Positions 52,612-60,834 of a DNA stretch of 64,000 nucleotides are shown here, one piece after another. Below the pieces are notes generated by a model, which was not told the DNA's origin, did not search any database, and saw only the letters and a list, made by a program, of their open reading frames with translations. How positions within the stretch are numbered: the stretch's first letter is position 1; each line of letters begins with the position of its first letter. Location of the stretch: contig NZ_CP113432.1 of NCBI RefSeq assembly GCF_026686735.1, forward strand, positions 4,763,001 to 4,827,000, written 5' to 3'. The DNA comes from Pseudomonas triclosanedens (GTDB lineage Bacteria > Pseudomonadota > Gammaproteobacteria > Pseudomonadales > Pseudomonadaceae). Both the position numbers and the translations under genes were made by a program.

Positions 52612-53619
52612 ATGCCGATTCGCCACGCCATCGTCCACCTGATCGACAAGAAGCCCGACGGCAACCCCGCCACGCTGCACGCGCGGCAAGCCGAGCTGGG
52701 CGACTCCCAGGCCATCGAGAACCTCATGGCCGACCTCAACGAAAGCTACAACGCCAAGCCGAACAAAGCCTGGGGCCTGTTCCAGGGTGAGTCGGGCGCC
52801 TACCCGTTCAGTGGCTGGCTGACCGAGTACCTGGATGGCGGGAAGGATTTCGTCGGTTTCTCGGTGCAGGCGGTGGAGCACCTGAAAACGCTGATGGAAG
52901 AATCCAACCTCTCCACCGGCGGCCACGTGCTGTTCTGCCACTACCAGCAGGGCATGACCGACTACCTGGCCATCGCCCTGCTGCACCACAGCGAGGGCGT
53001 GGCGGTGACCGAGTCGCTGGAAGTCACCCCGTCGCGCCACCTCGACCTGGGCCAGTTGCACATGGCCGCACGGATCAACATTTCCGAGTGGCGCAACAAC
53101 AAGACGTCCAAGCAATACATCTCGTTCATCAAGGGCAAGGGCGGCAAGAAGGTTTCGGACTACTTCCGCGACTTCATCGGCTGCACCGAGGGCGTCGACG
53201 GCCCGAGCGAAACCCGCACCCTGCTCAAGGCGTTCAGCGACTTCGTGGAGAGCGAGGACCTGCCCGAAGAACAGGCCCGCGAGAAGACCGACGTGCTGGT
53301 GGACTACGCCACCAGCCAGGCGAAGATCGGCGAGCCGATGGCCCTGGACGCACTCTCTGAGCTGATGGACGACCAGGCGCCGCGCGCCTTCTACGACTAC
53401 ATCCGCAACAAGGACTACGGCCTGTCGCCGGAAATCCCGGCGGACAAGCGCACCCTCAACCAGTTCCGCCGCTTCACCGGCCGCGCCGAAGGGCTGTCGA
53501 TCAGCTTCGAAGCGCACCTGCTGGGCAGCAAGGTGGAGTACGACGAGGAACGCGACATGCTGATCATCCGCGGCCTGCCGACCCAGTTGCACGACCAGCT
53601 CAAGCGCCGCAAGAACTGA
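52612..53619 (+). CDS. yejK: nucleoid-associated protein YejK (NdpA)
   Basis: Nucleoid-associated protein of the 37-kDa YejK family. The N-terminus [20 protein letters not shown] and segments such as [21 protein letters not shown] and [20 protein letters not shown] are characteristic. 335 aa. A terminator follows. It lies 118 bp after the TAXI gene. Confidence 0.95.
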   Translation: MPIRHAIVHLIDKKPDGNPATLHARQAELGDSQAIENLMADLNESYNAKPNKAWGLFQGESGAYPFSGWLTEYLDGGKDFVGFSVQAVEHLKTLMEESNLSTGGHVLFCHYQQGMTDYLAIALLHHSEGVAVTESLEVTPSRHLDLGQLHMAARINISEWRNNKTSKQYISFIKGKGGKKVSDYFRDFIGCTEGVDGPSETRTLLKAFSDFVESEDLPEEQAREKTDVLVDYATSQAKIGEPMALDALSELMDDQAPRAFYDYIRNKDYGLSPEIPADKRTLNQFRRFTGRAEGLSISFEAHLLGSKVEYDEERDMLIIRGLPTQLHDQLKRRKN

Positions 53620-53636
53620 CGGCCACTGAAATGAAT

Positions 53637-53663
53637 AAGCCCATCGTCCGATGGGCTTTTTTG
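53637..53663 (+). terminator. yejK terminator
   Basis: Stem AAGCCCATCGTCCGATGGGCTT followed by a T-run, 17 bp after the yejK stop. Confidence 0.88.
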
Positions 53664-53717
53664 TGGGTACAGGCGGTTCGCGAACACGCTCGTTCCTGAC
53701 AGGTGAAGATCTTCGCA

Positions 53718-53749
53718 GGATAAGTGGAGCGCAGCGATGCCCATCGATG
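53718..53749 (-). repeat. REP-like repeat, copy 1
   Basis: Read on the minus strand: CATCGATGGGCATCGCTGCG then CTCCACTTATCC. It matches copy 2 at 57644 in about 22 of 25 bases (ATCGATGGG-Y-ATCGCT-K-CGCTCC). Repeats of this kind (GATGGGTATCGCTTCGCT...) are common between Pseudomonas genes in my memory. Confidence 0.6.
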
Positions 53750-53980
53750 CATCTGGTCAACAGCGTCTTCCACGAGTTCCGCCCACCTCGGCCGCTCACG
53801 CTGCGGCTGGTCACCTGCGGCGCACCGGATGCCTGGTACAACAGCAACAGCGGGGAAATGGCGCTCTGCTACGCGCGCCTGCAGCATTTCAGGGAGATGG
53901 CCGAGAACCTGCCGCGCCTGCGTACACCGGTGACGCGGCAGTGCCCCGGGCCTGCCGGGTTCAGGCCGGGCGGATGCTGA
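53747..53980 (+). pseudogene. truncated DUF4344-like putative metallopeptidase fragment
   Basis: A 77-codon plus-strand frame gives MHLVNSVFHEFRPPRPLTLR, then LVTCGAPDAWYNSNSGEMAL and CYARLQHFREMAENLPRLR. The pattern CGxxNAWYxxxxGExxLCYxxLxxF is what I associate with DUF4344 putative metallopeptidases, just before their HExxH part. Here the frame stops soon afterwards with no HExxH, and the 3' end is cut by the converging glutathione-transferase gene. Probably a remnant; a small functional gene is not excluded. Confidence 0.4.
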
Positions 53981-54896
53981 ACCCCAGCCGTGGGAAGTGC
54001 ACGTGGACAGTACCGGCCCGCGGGTCTTCGCGGCGCAGGATCAGGCTCTCGCGGCCGGCATGCAGCAACTCGCCGTGCACCGGGTCGCAACCGTAGTCGG
54101 TTGCGGCGATCACCACGTGCTGGCCGGGCTGGAAGCCATTGGGATCGGCGAACGCCTCGTCCGGCAATGCCGCCGGCTGGCTGTCGCGGGCAACGGCAAT
54201 GGCGTCTTCCGCGCTCATCGGGCTCGCTGCGCCGTGGCCGAAGCCCAGCACGCGGTCGAGCCAGGCACTCAGCGCCGGATAGTCGTCCACCAGCGGCGCG
54301 GTGACAGGCGTGCCCTTGAGGAACCACAGGCAGTGGGCCAGGGAGATGTCAGCGACGGAAGGTTCGCCGAACAGGTAGTCGCCCTCTTCGCGGCCCAGTT
54401 GCTCTTCCAGGCGCGCCGCATAGACCGGCCACTGGTGCTTCGCCTGCTCCGCCGGCAGCTTGCTCGTGGTGCCGCCGCTGAAAAGCCGGCTGCGGTCGGC
54501 GACGAACGCCTTGAGGAACTCCGGCGGCAGCTTGCCGAAGCGCAGGGCGATGGACTCGGGCTGGAACACCAGGCTGACGGCATGCTGGAAGATCACCGAG
54601 TCTGCCCATTGGGAGAAGGCCGCGACGGTGAATTCCCGGCCCTCGGGGAACAGCGCCGGAACGGCCTTTTCCTGCTCAAGGCGGCGGGCGATCAGCGCCG
54701 TGTCGCAGTAGACGTCGGCACCGACCTGCAGCACCGGTGTCTTGCGGTAGCCGCCGGTCAGGGCCATCAGATCCGGCTTGGGCATCACCGGAGGAATGGT
54801 CACCGAACGCCAGGAAAGCTGCTTGAAGCCCAGCATCAGGCGCGCCTTTTCGGCGAAGGGCGAGGTCGGATAGTGGTGCAGGATCAACTCGGACAT
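53961..54896 (-). CDS. glutathione S-transferase family protein
   Basis: 311 aa. An N-terminal thioredoxin-like GST domain (LILHHYPTSPFAEKARLMLG; TGGYRKTPVLQVGADVYCDT) is followed by a helical C-terminal domain (PSVADISLAHCLWFLKGTP). A further C-terminal extension of about 80 residues (GFQPGQHVVIAATDYGCDPV to FSIRPA) looks beta-rich and is longer than a usual GST. ATG 54896 has GGAG about 7 bp upstream. Substrate unknown. Confidence 0.85.
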   Translation of the reverse strand: MSELILHHYPTSPFAEKARLMLGFKQLSWRSVTIPPVMPKPDLMALTGGYRKTPVLQVGADVYCDTALIARRLEQEKAVPALFPEGREFTVAAFSQWADSVIFQHAVSLVFQPESIALRFGKLPPEFLKAFVADRSRLFSGGTTSKLPAEQAKHQWPVYAARLEEQLGREEGDYLFGEPSVADISLAHCLWFLKGTPVTAPLVDDYPALSAWLDRVLGFGHGAASPMSAEDAIAVARDSQPAALPDEAFADPNGFQPGQHVVIAATDYGCDPVHGELLHAGRESLILRREDPRAGTVHVHFPRLGFSIRPA

Positions 54897-54959
54897 CACG
54901 GGCTCCAAGGGCCGGAGAGTGGACCGGCAGCTTAACCCGCGCGAAGGCGGCGGCCTACC

Positions 54960-55262
54960 TCATCTCCCGGATAGGGCGACATCCACGGCACTGATGGCCG
55001 AACTGTCATGTACCAGGCGCTCCTTGGCCTTCTTGGTCAGCGCCTTGATCGCCCGCTCGCGGCGCAGGGCGTCGCCCTTGCCGGGGCAGGCCTCGACATA
55101 GACCAGCGCCTGTGCCGGACTGGAGTGGAAGAAGCGCGCACCACGGCCGGACCGATGGGTTTCGAAGCGCCGCTGCGGGTCATCGCTGATGCCGCAATAG
55201 AGCGCGCCATTTTCGGCGCGCACCAGGTAGACGAACCAGGGCTTGGCGGTTGCGGCGGTCAC
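54960..55262 (-). CDS. GIY-YIG nuclease family protein (YhbQ-like)
   Basis: 100-aa single-domain GIY-YIG protein. The motif appears as [20 protein letters not shown] (VYL...CGIS in place of GIY-YIG), followed by [17 protein letters not shown] and [12 protein letters not shown]. Start is GTG 55262, overlapping the stop of the upstream GST gene (GTGA), so translation is coupled. Members of this small class have roles in DNA processing that are poorly known. Confidence 0.85.
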   Translation of the reverse strand: MTAATAKPWFVYLVRAENGALYCGISDDPQRRFETHRSGRGARFFHSSPAQALVYVEACPGKGDALRRERAIKALTKKAKERLVHDSSAISAVDVALSGR

Positions 55263-55960
55263 GAAGCCCAGACCCGGGCCTGCATGCGCTCGCAGTAGGC
55301 CACAAGACGCTCGTAGCTGCGCGCCATGTCGTTGAGCGGGGTTTCCAGCGTGCTCAACACCAGGTTGGCGAGCACTCCGTAGGCAGCCGCGTCGGCGCTG
55401 CAGGGCTGGGCGCCGCCGTAGTACGGCAGGTCGCCGAGCATCCCGTCCAGCGCTTCGAGGTCGTCACGGGCAAAACTCAGCAGTTCGTCGCGACTGTGAC
55501 GCATCAGCCCGCGGCCCTTGAGGTCGCCACGGATCTTGCGCTGCATGACGACACCCGCCACCGGCCGCAACGGCGCGGGAATGCCGCGGAACATCACGTC
55601 CTTGACCTGGCGGAAGCCCGGCTCGTCGAGCCAGCGGAAGTACACCAGCAACGGCACCAGATGCTCGTCGCACAGGCGAGTGATCGACACAGCCCAGCCA
55701 CGGCCACGGGCGTCGAGCCCGGCGTCGAGGTCGAATTCGTAGTACTGCTGCAGCGTGCGCATGATGATCGCTGTGTCGGCGATGGGCTTGCCGTCGAGCG
55801 TCACGAACGGCAGCTTGCCCTTCGGACCTTTGCGCGGATCCTGGACGTGCTTGACCTGATACTCCAGCCCGGCCAGGCGCAGGAAGGTCTCCAGCTTCAG
55901 GCAAAAGGGGCTGACGTTCGGCACGTTGAAGGCGGGCGGGAACTGGAAAAGAGTGATCAT
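55259..55960 (-). CDS. glutathione S-transferase-fold (metaxin/Tom37-like) protein
   Basis: 233 aa. The N-terminal thioredoxin-fold part ([39 protein letters not shown]) and the C-terminal helical part ([20 protein letters not shown]) resemble the metaxin-like GST group (Tom37-type N-domain). ATG 55960, preceded by AGGA, is preferred over the in-frame start at 55990. It is coupled to the GIY-YIG gene downstream. Confidence 0.82.
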   Translation of the reverse strand: MITLFQFPPAFNVPNVSPFCLKLETFLRLAGLEYQVKHVQDPRKGPKGKLPFVTLDGKPIADTAIIMRTLQQYYEFDLDAGLDARGRGWAVSITRLCDEHLVPLLVYFRWLDEPGFRQVKDVMFRGIPAPLRPVAGVVMQRKIRGDLKGRGLMRHSRDELLSFARDDLEALDGMLGDLPYYGGAQPCSADAAAYGVLANLVLSTLETPLNDMARSYERLVAYCERMQARVWAS

Positions 55961-56033
55961 GGCGGCGTCCTGCTCGGAGTCGCCTGTCATTTAAGCCTAT
56001 CCGTCCCTCGCGAGCGAGCCCGGCAGCATGCCA

Positions 56034-56516
56034 TCAGGCCTTCGCCTCCCGTTGTGCGCGGTAGCTCGCGAGCCCGCTGGCGGCTTGCGCACGAATCGCG
56101 GCCTGCACCGGAGGCGCCCAGCCCAGCAGCATTCCCCTGGCTCCGAGGGCCTGGCGCGACCATGCCCACAGGTCGAACGAGTCGACGTGCCGGCAGATCA
56201 GGCCGTCGCGGAATTCGAATTGTGCCTGGATGTGATTGACCACCCGCCGCCCGGTCCGGGTGAAGGTGTAGGACGCCACCCAGCGCGCGCGGCCACGGTC
56301 TCCGTCGGCCTCGATGCTGGCATAACTCAGCGAGAAATCCTTGGCGCGGCTGCTGAGCATGCGCCACATGTCGCCGATCTGTGCGCCCTGCAGAGCGGGG
56401 AACACCGGGTCGCTGAACTGCGCGTCGGCGCTGTAGCAGGCGGCCATGCACTCGCCATCGAGGCGCTGGAAAGCCTGGTAGAAGCGTTCTATGAGCTGGG
56501 CGTTCGGATGGGTCAT
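56034..56516 (-). CDS. SnoaL/NTF2-like protein
   Basis: 160-aa NTF2-fold protein (nuclear transport factor 2/SnoaL class): NAQLIERFYQAFQRLDGECM, then CYSADAQFSDPVFPALQG and VNHIQAQFEFRDGLICRHVD. Such proteins are small ligand-binding or isomerase folds; the function here is unknown. It is divergent from the GlxA-like regulator, with a palindrome between them, so it is a likely target of that regulator. Confidence 0.82.
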   Translation of the reverse strand: MTHPNAQLIERFYQAFQRLDGECMAACYSADAQFSDPVFPALQGAQIGDMWRMLSSRAKDFSLSYASIEADGDRGRARWVASYTFTRTGRRVVNHIQAQFEFRDGLICRHVDSFDLWAWSRQALGARGMLLGWAPPVQAAIRAQAASGLASYRAQREAKA

Positions 56517-56574
56517 GGTGGCGCTCGTGCGCAAGGGTGGAGCGCAGTATCGATGGCGCCACGACTGGACACGA

Positions 56575-56611
56575 TTGGCAATATCGACAAAATTATGATC
56601 GATATCGCCAA
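56575..56611. promoter_or_regulatory. candidate operator: 13-bp near-perfect inverted repeat between the NTF2-like and GlxA-like genes
   Basis: TTGGCAATATCGA (56575-56587) and TCGATATCGCCAA (56599-56611) are inverted copies with one mismatch, separated by 11 bases, in the 112-bp divergent gap. Each half would lie on one face of the helix if bound by a dimer. It ends 17 bp before the regulator ATG. Confidence 0.55.
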
Positions 56612-56628
56612 CATTGCAATGAGACGCC

Positions 56629-57612
56629 ATGTTCAGGATAGCCCTGTTCGTCTGCCCGCAAACCCTGTGTTCGAGCCTTGGCCTGGCGATGGACGCCTTC
56701 CATCTGGCAAACCGGCTCGCCGGCCGGCGGCTGTTCGAGGTGCACCGTGTCAGCGCCAGTGGCGCGGCGGTGGAGCTTTCCTTCGGCCGCATCGAAGTGG
56801 AAGGCGACCTGCAACTCGCCGAACAGTGCGACCTGCTGCTGATTCCCGCCACCGGGTCCGACGTCGCCGCCACCATCGCCGCCAACCAGCCCCTGCTCGC
56901 CTGGCTACGCCGCAGCCCGCCGCGCGTCCAATTGGGCAGCCTGTGCAGCAGCGCCTTCCTGCTGGCCGAGGCCGGCGTGCTGGATGGCCGCCGCGCCACC
57001 ACTCACTGGGCGCTGGAAGAGACCTTCCGGGAACGTTATCCACAGGTAGAGCTGGATATCGACGCCCTGTGCACCGACGACGGCGGCCGCCTCTGCTCCG
57101 GCGGCGCGCAGGCCGGGCTGGACCTGTGCCTGTATCTGATAGAACGCCACGCCGGCGCGGCGCTGGCACGGCGCGCCGCGGCCACCCTGGTATTCGAGCA
57201 TGGCCGTGGCCGCCAGCGACGCTTCACGCCGCTGCTGCCCGACCCGCTGCCCGAGGGTTCGCCGCTGGCGCCGCTGCTGGAGTGGCTGGACGACAACTAC
57301 GCCCAGCCGTTCGACCTGTCGGCCCTGGCACAACGCGTGCACTGCTCGACGCGGACTTTGCTGCGGCGCTTCCGCGAACAGTTGGGAATGACGCCCAACG
57401 ATTATGTGCAGCGCCTGCGCATCGCCTCGGCGCAGGAGGCGCTGGGCGATCCGGCGCGCTCGCTGGAGCGCATCGCCAGCGACATCGGCTATGCCGACCG
57501 GGCGAGCTTTGCACGGCTGTTCAAGCAACTCTGCGGGGAGACGCCGGGCGCGTTCAGGCAAAGGCTGTTGGGGCGGCAGGCGCAGGAGATCCGAAAGGGT
57601 GCAGTAGCGTAA
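56629..57612 (+). CDS. GlxA-family transcriptional regulator (DJ-1/PfpI + AraC domains)
   Basis: 327 aa. Residues about 1-180 are a DJ-1/PfpI-like amidotransferase-fold domain (RIALFVCPQTLCSSLGLAMD; LGSLCSSAFLLAEAGVLDGR). Residues about 220-320 carry two AraC helix-turn-helices (LSALAQRVHCSTRTLLRRFR; LERIASDIGYADRASFARLF). Homologues act as activators of catabolic genes. It is divergent from the NTF2-like gene and probably acts on the shared gap. Confidence 0.9.
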   Translation: MFRIALFVCPQTLCSSLGLAMDAFHLANRLAGRRLFEVHRVSASGAAVELSFGRIEVEGDLQLAEQCDLLLIPATGSDVAATIAANQPLLAWLRRSPPRVQLGSLCSSAFLLAEAGVLDGRRATTHWALEETFRERYPQVELDIDALCTDDGGRLCSGGAQAGLDLCLYLIERHAGAALARRAAATLVFEHGRGRQRRFTPLLPDPLPEGSPLAPLLEWLDDNYAQPFDLSALAQRVHCSTRTLLRRFREQLGMTPNDYVQRLRIASAQEALGDPARSLERIASDIGYADRASFARLFKQLCGETPGAFRQRLLGRQAQEIRKGAVA

Positions 57613-57613
57613 T

Positions 57614-57680
57614 GCGATACCCATGCGGCTCGTGTGCACGGCTATCGATGGGTATCGCTTCGCTCCCCGCCATTCTGGAT
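57614..57680. repeat. REP-like palindrome, copy 2
   Basis: GCGATACCCAT (57614-57624) and ATGGGTATCGC (57648-57658) are a perfect 11-bp inverted repeat with a 23-base loop, starting 2 bp after the GlxA stop. The right part continues TATCGATGGGTATCGCTTCG then CTCCCCGCCATTC, matching REP copy 1. It fills the converging gap before pcs and may act as a terminator or mRNA stabiliser. Confidence 0.65.
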
Positions 57681-57706
57681 GGATGACGACCGCGAATCCG
57701 GGACGA

Positions 57707-58423
57707 TCAGTGGAACCATTCCATCGCCGTGCGCCAGACGCAGACGCCGACGAAGTAGGCCGACGCGGCGAACCACAGGCCAAGCAGCCAGGGCTGGTCG
57801 ACCGGCTGCTGGAGGATCAGCAGTGCGCTGCTGAACATCCAGACGAAGGTGACGGCGATATTCAGCGGCATGAACTGGCGGACGCGGAACGGGTGCAGGA
57901 ACTTCATCCGGGTCAGCGTCAGCGCCGCCAGCACCAGCACAGTGACGAAGCTCACCCAGGGGTTAAGGGCCAGCACGTAGAAGTACACCGCAACGACGTT
58001 CCAGGCCGCCGGGAAGCCGACGAAATAGTTGTCCTTGCTCTTCATGTTGACGTTGCAGAAGCAGAACAGCGAGGACACCAGGATCACCCCCACCGCGAGC
58101 AGTTCGGTGTGTACCGGCAACGGCACGTAGCGGTAGATGAAGATGGCGGGAATGAAGACATAGGTGAGGTAGTCGATCACCAGGTCGAGAGTAGAGCCGT
58201 CGAAGTGCGGCAGCACCGCCTTGACGTCGAACTTGCGCGCCAGGGTGCCGTCCAGCCCATCTACCAGCAGCGCAACGCCCAGCCACAGCAGGCAGGCCTG
58301 GGGGCGGTTGTCCACCAGCGCCAGTAGCGCCAGCAGCGCGAGAATGACACCGCTGGAGGTCACCGCATGGGCGCTCCAGGCCTTGGCTTTGCTCAGGTTC
58401 AATGGCGATAGGATCAGGTTCAC
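57707..58423 (-). CDS. pcs: phosphatidylcholine synthase
   Basis: Condenses CDP-diacylglycerol with choline to make phosphatidylcholine in the inner membrane. A CDP-alcohol phosphotransferase pattern is seen in DGLDGTLARKFDVKAVLPHF and DGSTLDLVID. There are about eight membrane helices (SGVILALLALLALVDN; FVTVLVLAALTL). 238 aa, GTG start at 58423 with GGAAGAGAG upstream. I recall pcs at the same relative position (PA3857) in P. aeruginosa. The protein implies uptake of host or environmental choline. Confidence 0.9.
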   Translation of the reverse strand: MNLILSPLNLSKAKAWSAHAVTSSGVILALLALLALVDNRPQACLLWLGVALLVDGLDGTLARKFDVKAVLPHFDGSTLDLVIDYLTYVFIPAIFIYRYVPLPVHTELLAVGVILVSSLFCFCNVNMKSKDNYFVGFPAAWNVVAVYFYVLALNPWVSFVTVLVLAALTLTRMKFLHPFRVRQFMPLNIAVTFVWMFSSALLILQQPVDQPWLLGLWFAASAYFVGVCVWRTAMEWFH

Positions 58424-58674
58424 GTCGGCTCTCTTCCTTCGGACGGCGTTGCAGGCGAGCTACTTCAAACGTTAGCCCATCCCTGACAAACCACTGCACA
58501 TGGGAACATCGATGGGGCGGCCGAGTTCAGCCGGTTTTGCCTCGATGCCGCCACGAATACGGTGGAGTAAGCCAGCATACGCCGGAGCGGCGGGAGCTTG
58601 CCATCGGAGGGAGACGAGTGCGCCCGGTACCGCAGCCAAGCCCCTCGCCGCGACGGCGAGAGGCGTGCACGGCC
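58424..58674. other. gap between pcs and aapP
   Basis: No gene is seen. On the minus strand, past the aapP stop, a 7-bp stem CTCGCCG/CGGCGAG (58644-58660) with a 3-base loop could be a weak terminator, but no T-run follows. The rest is presumably the pcs promoter region. Confidence 0.4.
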
Positions 58675-59451
58675 TCAGTGCAGGATCTGGCTGAGGAACA
58701 GCTTGGTGCGGTCCGACTGCGGATTGTCGAAGAACTGGTCCGGCGGCGCCTGCTCGACGATCTCGCCCTTGTCCATGAAGATCACCCGGTTCGCCACGGT
58801 GCGGGCGAAGCCCATCTCGTGGGTCACGCAGAGCATGGTCATGCCGCTCTGCGCCAGGCCGATCATGGTGTCGAGCACTTCCTTCACCATTTCCGGGTCG
58901 AGCGCCGAGGTCGGTTCGTCGAACAGCATGATCTTGGGTTTCATGCACAGTGCGCGGGCAATGGCCACGCGCTGCTGCTGGCCGCCGGAAAGCTGGCCGG
59001 GAAACTTGTTGGCCTGCTCGGGAATGCGCACGCGCTCCAGATAGTGCATGGCGACCTCTTCCGCCTGGCGCTTGGGCATCTTGCGCACCCACATGGGCGC
59101 CAGGATGCAGTTCTGCAGCACGGTCAGGTGCGGGAACAGGTTGAAGTGCTGGAACACCATGCCGACTTCGCTGCGGATCGCCTCGATCTGCTTGAGGTCG
59201 TTGGTCAGCTCGGTACCGTCTACCACGATGCTGCCCTGCTGGTGTTCCTCCAGACGGTTGATGCAGCGGATGGTGGTGGACTTGCCAGAGCCGGACGGCC
59301 CGCAGAGCACGATGCGCTCGCCCTGCCTGACCTCCAGGTTGATGTCCTTGAGCACGTGGAACTGGCCGTACCACTTGTTCACGCCCTTCATGGTGATCAT
59401 CACGTGATCGCCGATGGCCGGCTGTGCGGTCTTGTTGGTGGCTTCAGACAT
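58675..59451 (-). CDS. aapP: amino-acid ABC transporter ATP-binding protein (AapP/GlnQ type)
   Basis: 258-aa ATPase of a polar amino-acid ABC importer. Walker A is [15 protein letters not shown], the signature is [15 protein letters not shown], Walker B is [13 protein letters not shown], and the switch His is in CVTHEMG. It is the last gene of the aapJQMP operon. It has its own AGGAG site just outside repeat copy C, which separates it from aapM. Confidence 0.92.
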   Translation of the reverse strand: MSEATNKTAQPAIGDHVMITMKGVNKWYGQFHVLKDINLEVRQGERIVLCGPSGSGKSTTIRCINRLEEHQQGSIVVDGTELTNDLKQIEAIRSEVGMVFQHFNLFPHLTVLQNCILAPMWVRKMPKRQAEEVAMHYLERVRIPEQANKFPGQLSGGQQQRVAIARALCMKPKIMLFDEPTSALDPEMVKEVLDTMIGLAQSGMTMLCVTHEMGFARTVANRVIFMDKGEIVEQAPPDQFFDNPQSDRTKLFLSQILH

Positions 59452-59464
59452 GATGAACTCCTAA

Positions 59465-59733
59465 TAGGGCCTGATGACGCTTGCTCGTGCGCCGCGTTGC
59501 TGCGCCAAATCACGCCAGACAAGGCGCAGGACGCCGGCAATGGCATTCCCTTGTCCAGTCCTGCAACGCAGGCTGGCGTGATTTGCCGCGCAACCCGCCG
59601 GGACGATGTCCCATTTTGCGCAGCGCTGCGTTACTCGTCGTTCATTTGGGAAAATCAAACTTCTCTCCTCGCGCCTTGCCCTGCGCAAAAATGGGATTTC
59701 GTCGCGGCCACGATCAAGCGTCATCAGGCCCTA
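59465..59733 (-). repeat. structured intercistronic element, copy C (between aapM and aapP), MITE-like
   Basis: A 269-bp segment. The ends TAGGGCCTGATGACGCTTG (59465-59483) and its complement (59715-59733) are a perfect 19-bp inverted repeat, extending to about 31 bp with one mismatch and one indel. Inside are two nested hairpins: 13 bp perfect (59506-59518/59573-59585) and a 15/16-bp one (59609-59623/59681-59696). TA sits at each outer end, as for TA-target MITEs. Minus-strand core AAATGAACG and TAACGCAGC recalls copies A and B. No transposase is present. Confidence 0.7.
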
Positions 59734-60824
59734 CGGTGACCGGTGTCCAGCTTGTGCTCCAGGTGCATGGAGTAGCGGGACATGCCGAAACAGAAGATCC
59801 AGTAGACGACCGCGGCGAACACATAGCCTTCGGTGGCCATGCCCAGCCAGGCCGGGTCCGCGGTGGCGCGCTTGATGCTGTTGAGGAAGTCGAACAGGCC
59901 GATGATGATCACCAGGCTGGTGTCCTTGAACAGCGCGATGAAGGTGTTGACGATGCCGGGGATAACCAGCTTGAGCGCCTGGGGCAGGATCACCAGCCCC
60001 ATCGTCCGCCAGTAGCCCAGCCCCATCGCGGCCGCGGCTTCGTACTGCCCCTTGGGGATGGCCTGCATGCCGCCGCGCACGACTTCGGCGATATAGGCGG
60101 CCTCGAACAGCACCACCATCACCATCGCCCGCAGCAGCTTGTCCAGGTTCATCCCTTCGGGCAGGAACAGCGGCAGCATCACCGACGACATGAACAGTAC
60201 GGTGATCAGTGGCACACCGCGCCAGAACTCGATGGTGGTCACGCAGATGACCTTGATCGCCGGCATTTTCGAACGCCGCCCCAGCGCCAGCAGGATGCCC
60301 AGCGGCATCGCCCCGCAGATGCCGACCGCGGCGATCACCACGGTGAGCATCAGCCCGCCCCAGGCACTGCTGGGCACGGTGTCCAGGCCGAGGAAGCCAC
60401 CGTGCAGCAGCCAGTACGCCACCAGCGGCAGCGCCACGAGGAAGCACAGGCCGTACTTCAACTTGTACTGGAAGCGCTTGAGGAAAAGTGGCGCCGCGCC
60501 GAACACCACGAACAGCACGGTGAGGTCCACCCGCCAGCGCAGTTCCTCGGGGTAGAAGCCATACATGAACTGGCCAAAGCGCGAGCCGATGAAGACCCAG
60601 CAGGCGCCCTCGCGGGAACAGTCGGCGCGGGTAGTGCCGGCCCAGTCGGCCTTGATGATCGCCCACTCCAGCAGCGGCGGCAGGATCAGGTAGACCAGGT
60701 ACAGCCCCACCAGTGTCAGCAGAGCGTTGAACCAACTGGAGAACAGGTTGGCGCGCAGCCACGCGAGTGGCCCGACGCTCATCGCCGGCGGCGGCAGGTC
60801 GGGCTTGAAGGTATGCGTTGCCAT
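59724..60824 (-). CDS. aapM: amino-acid ABC transporter permease (AapM)
   Basis: 366 aa. The hydrophobic domain includes LFSSWFNALLTLVGLYLVYL, LMLTVVIAAVGICGAMPLGI and the EAA-type motif QYEAAAAMGLGYWRTMGLVI that contacts the ATPase. A periplasmic insertion between early helices carries two Cys (DCSREGACW). The last codons CGT-AGG-GCC-TGA run into the right arm of element C, so that repeat supplies the stop codon and about the last two residues. It is 10 bp after aapQ. Confidence 0.92.
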   Translation of the reverse strand: MATHTFKPDLPPPAMSVGPLAWLRANLFSSWFNALLTLVGLYLVYLILPPLLEWAIIKADWAGTTRADCSREGACWVFIGSRFGQFMYGFYPEELRWRVDLTVLFVVFGAAPLFLKRFQYKLKYGLCFLVALPLVAYWLLHGGFLGLDTVPSSAWGGLMLTVVIAAVGICGAMPLGILLALGRRSKMPAIKVICVTTIEFWRGVPLITVLFMSSVMLPLFLPEGMNLDKLLRAMVMVVLFEAAYIAEVVRGGMQAIPKGQYEAAAAMGLGYWRTMGLVILPQALKLVIPGIVNTFIALFKDTSLVIIIGLFDFLNSIKRATADPAWLGMATEGYVFAAVVYWIFCFGMSRYSMHLEHKLDTGHRRA

Positions 60825-60834
60825 AGTCCACTCC

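Noticed and set aside
58644..58660. Strong terminator after aapP.
   Set aside because: The stem is short and no T-run follows on the minus strand, so it is only mentioned under the gap entry.
59465..59733. Retron or other reverse-transcriptase-associated RNA in element C.
   Set aside because: There is no reverse transcriptase gene in the window, and the terminal inverted repeats with TA flanks fit a MITE-like element better.
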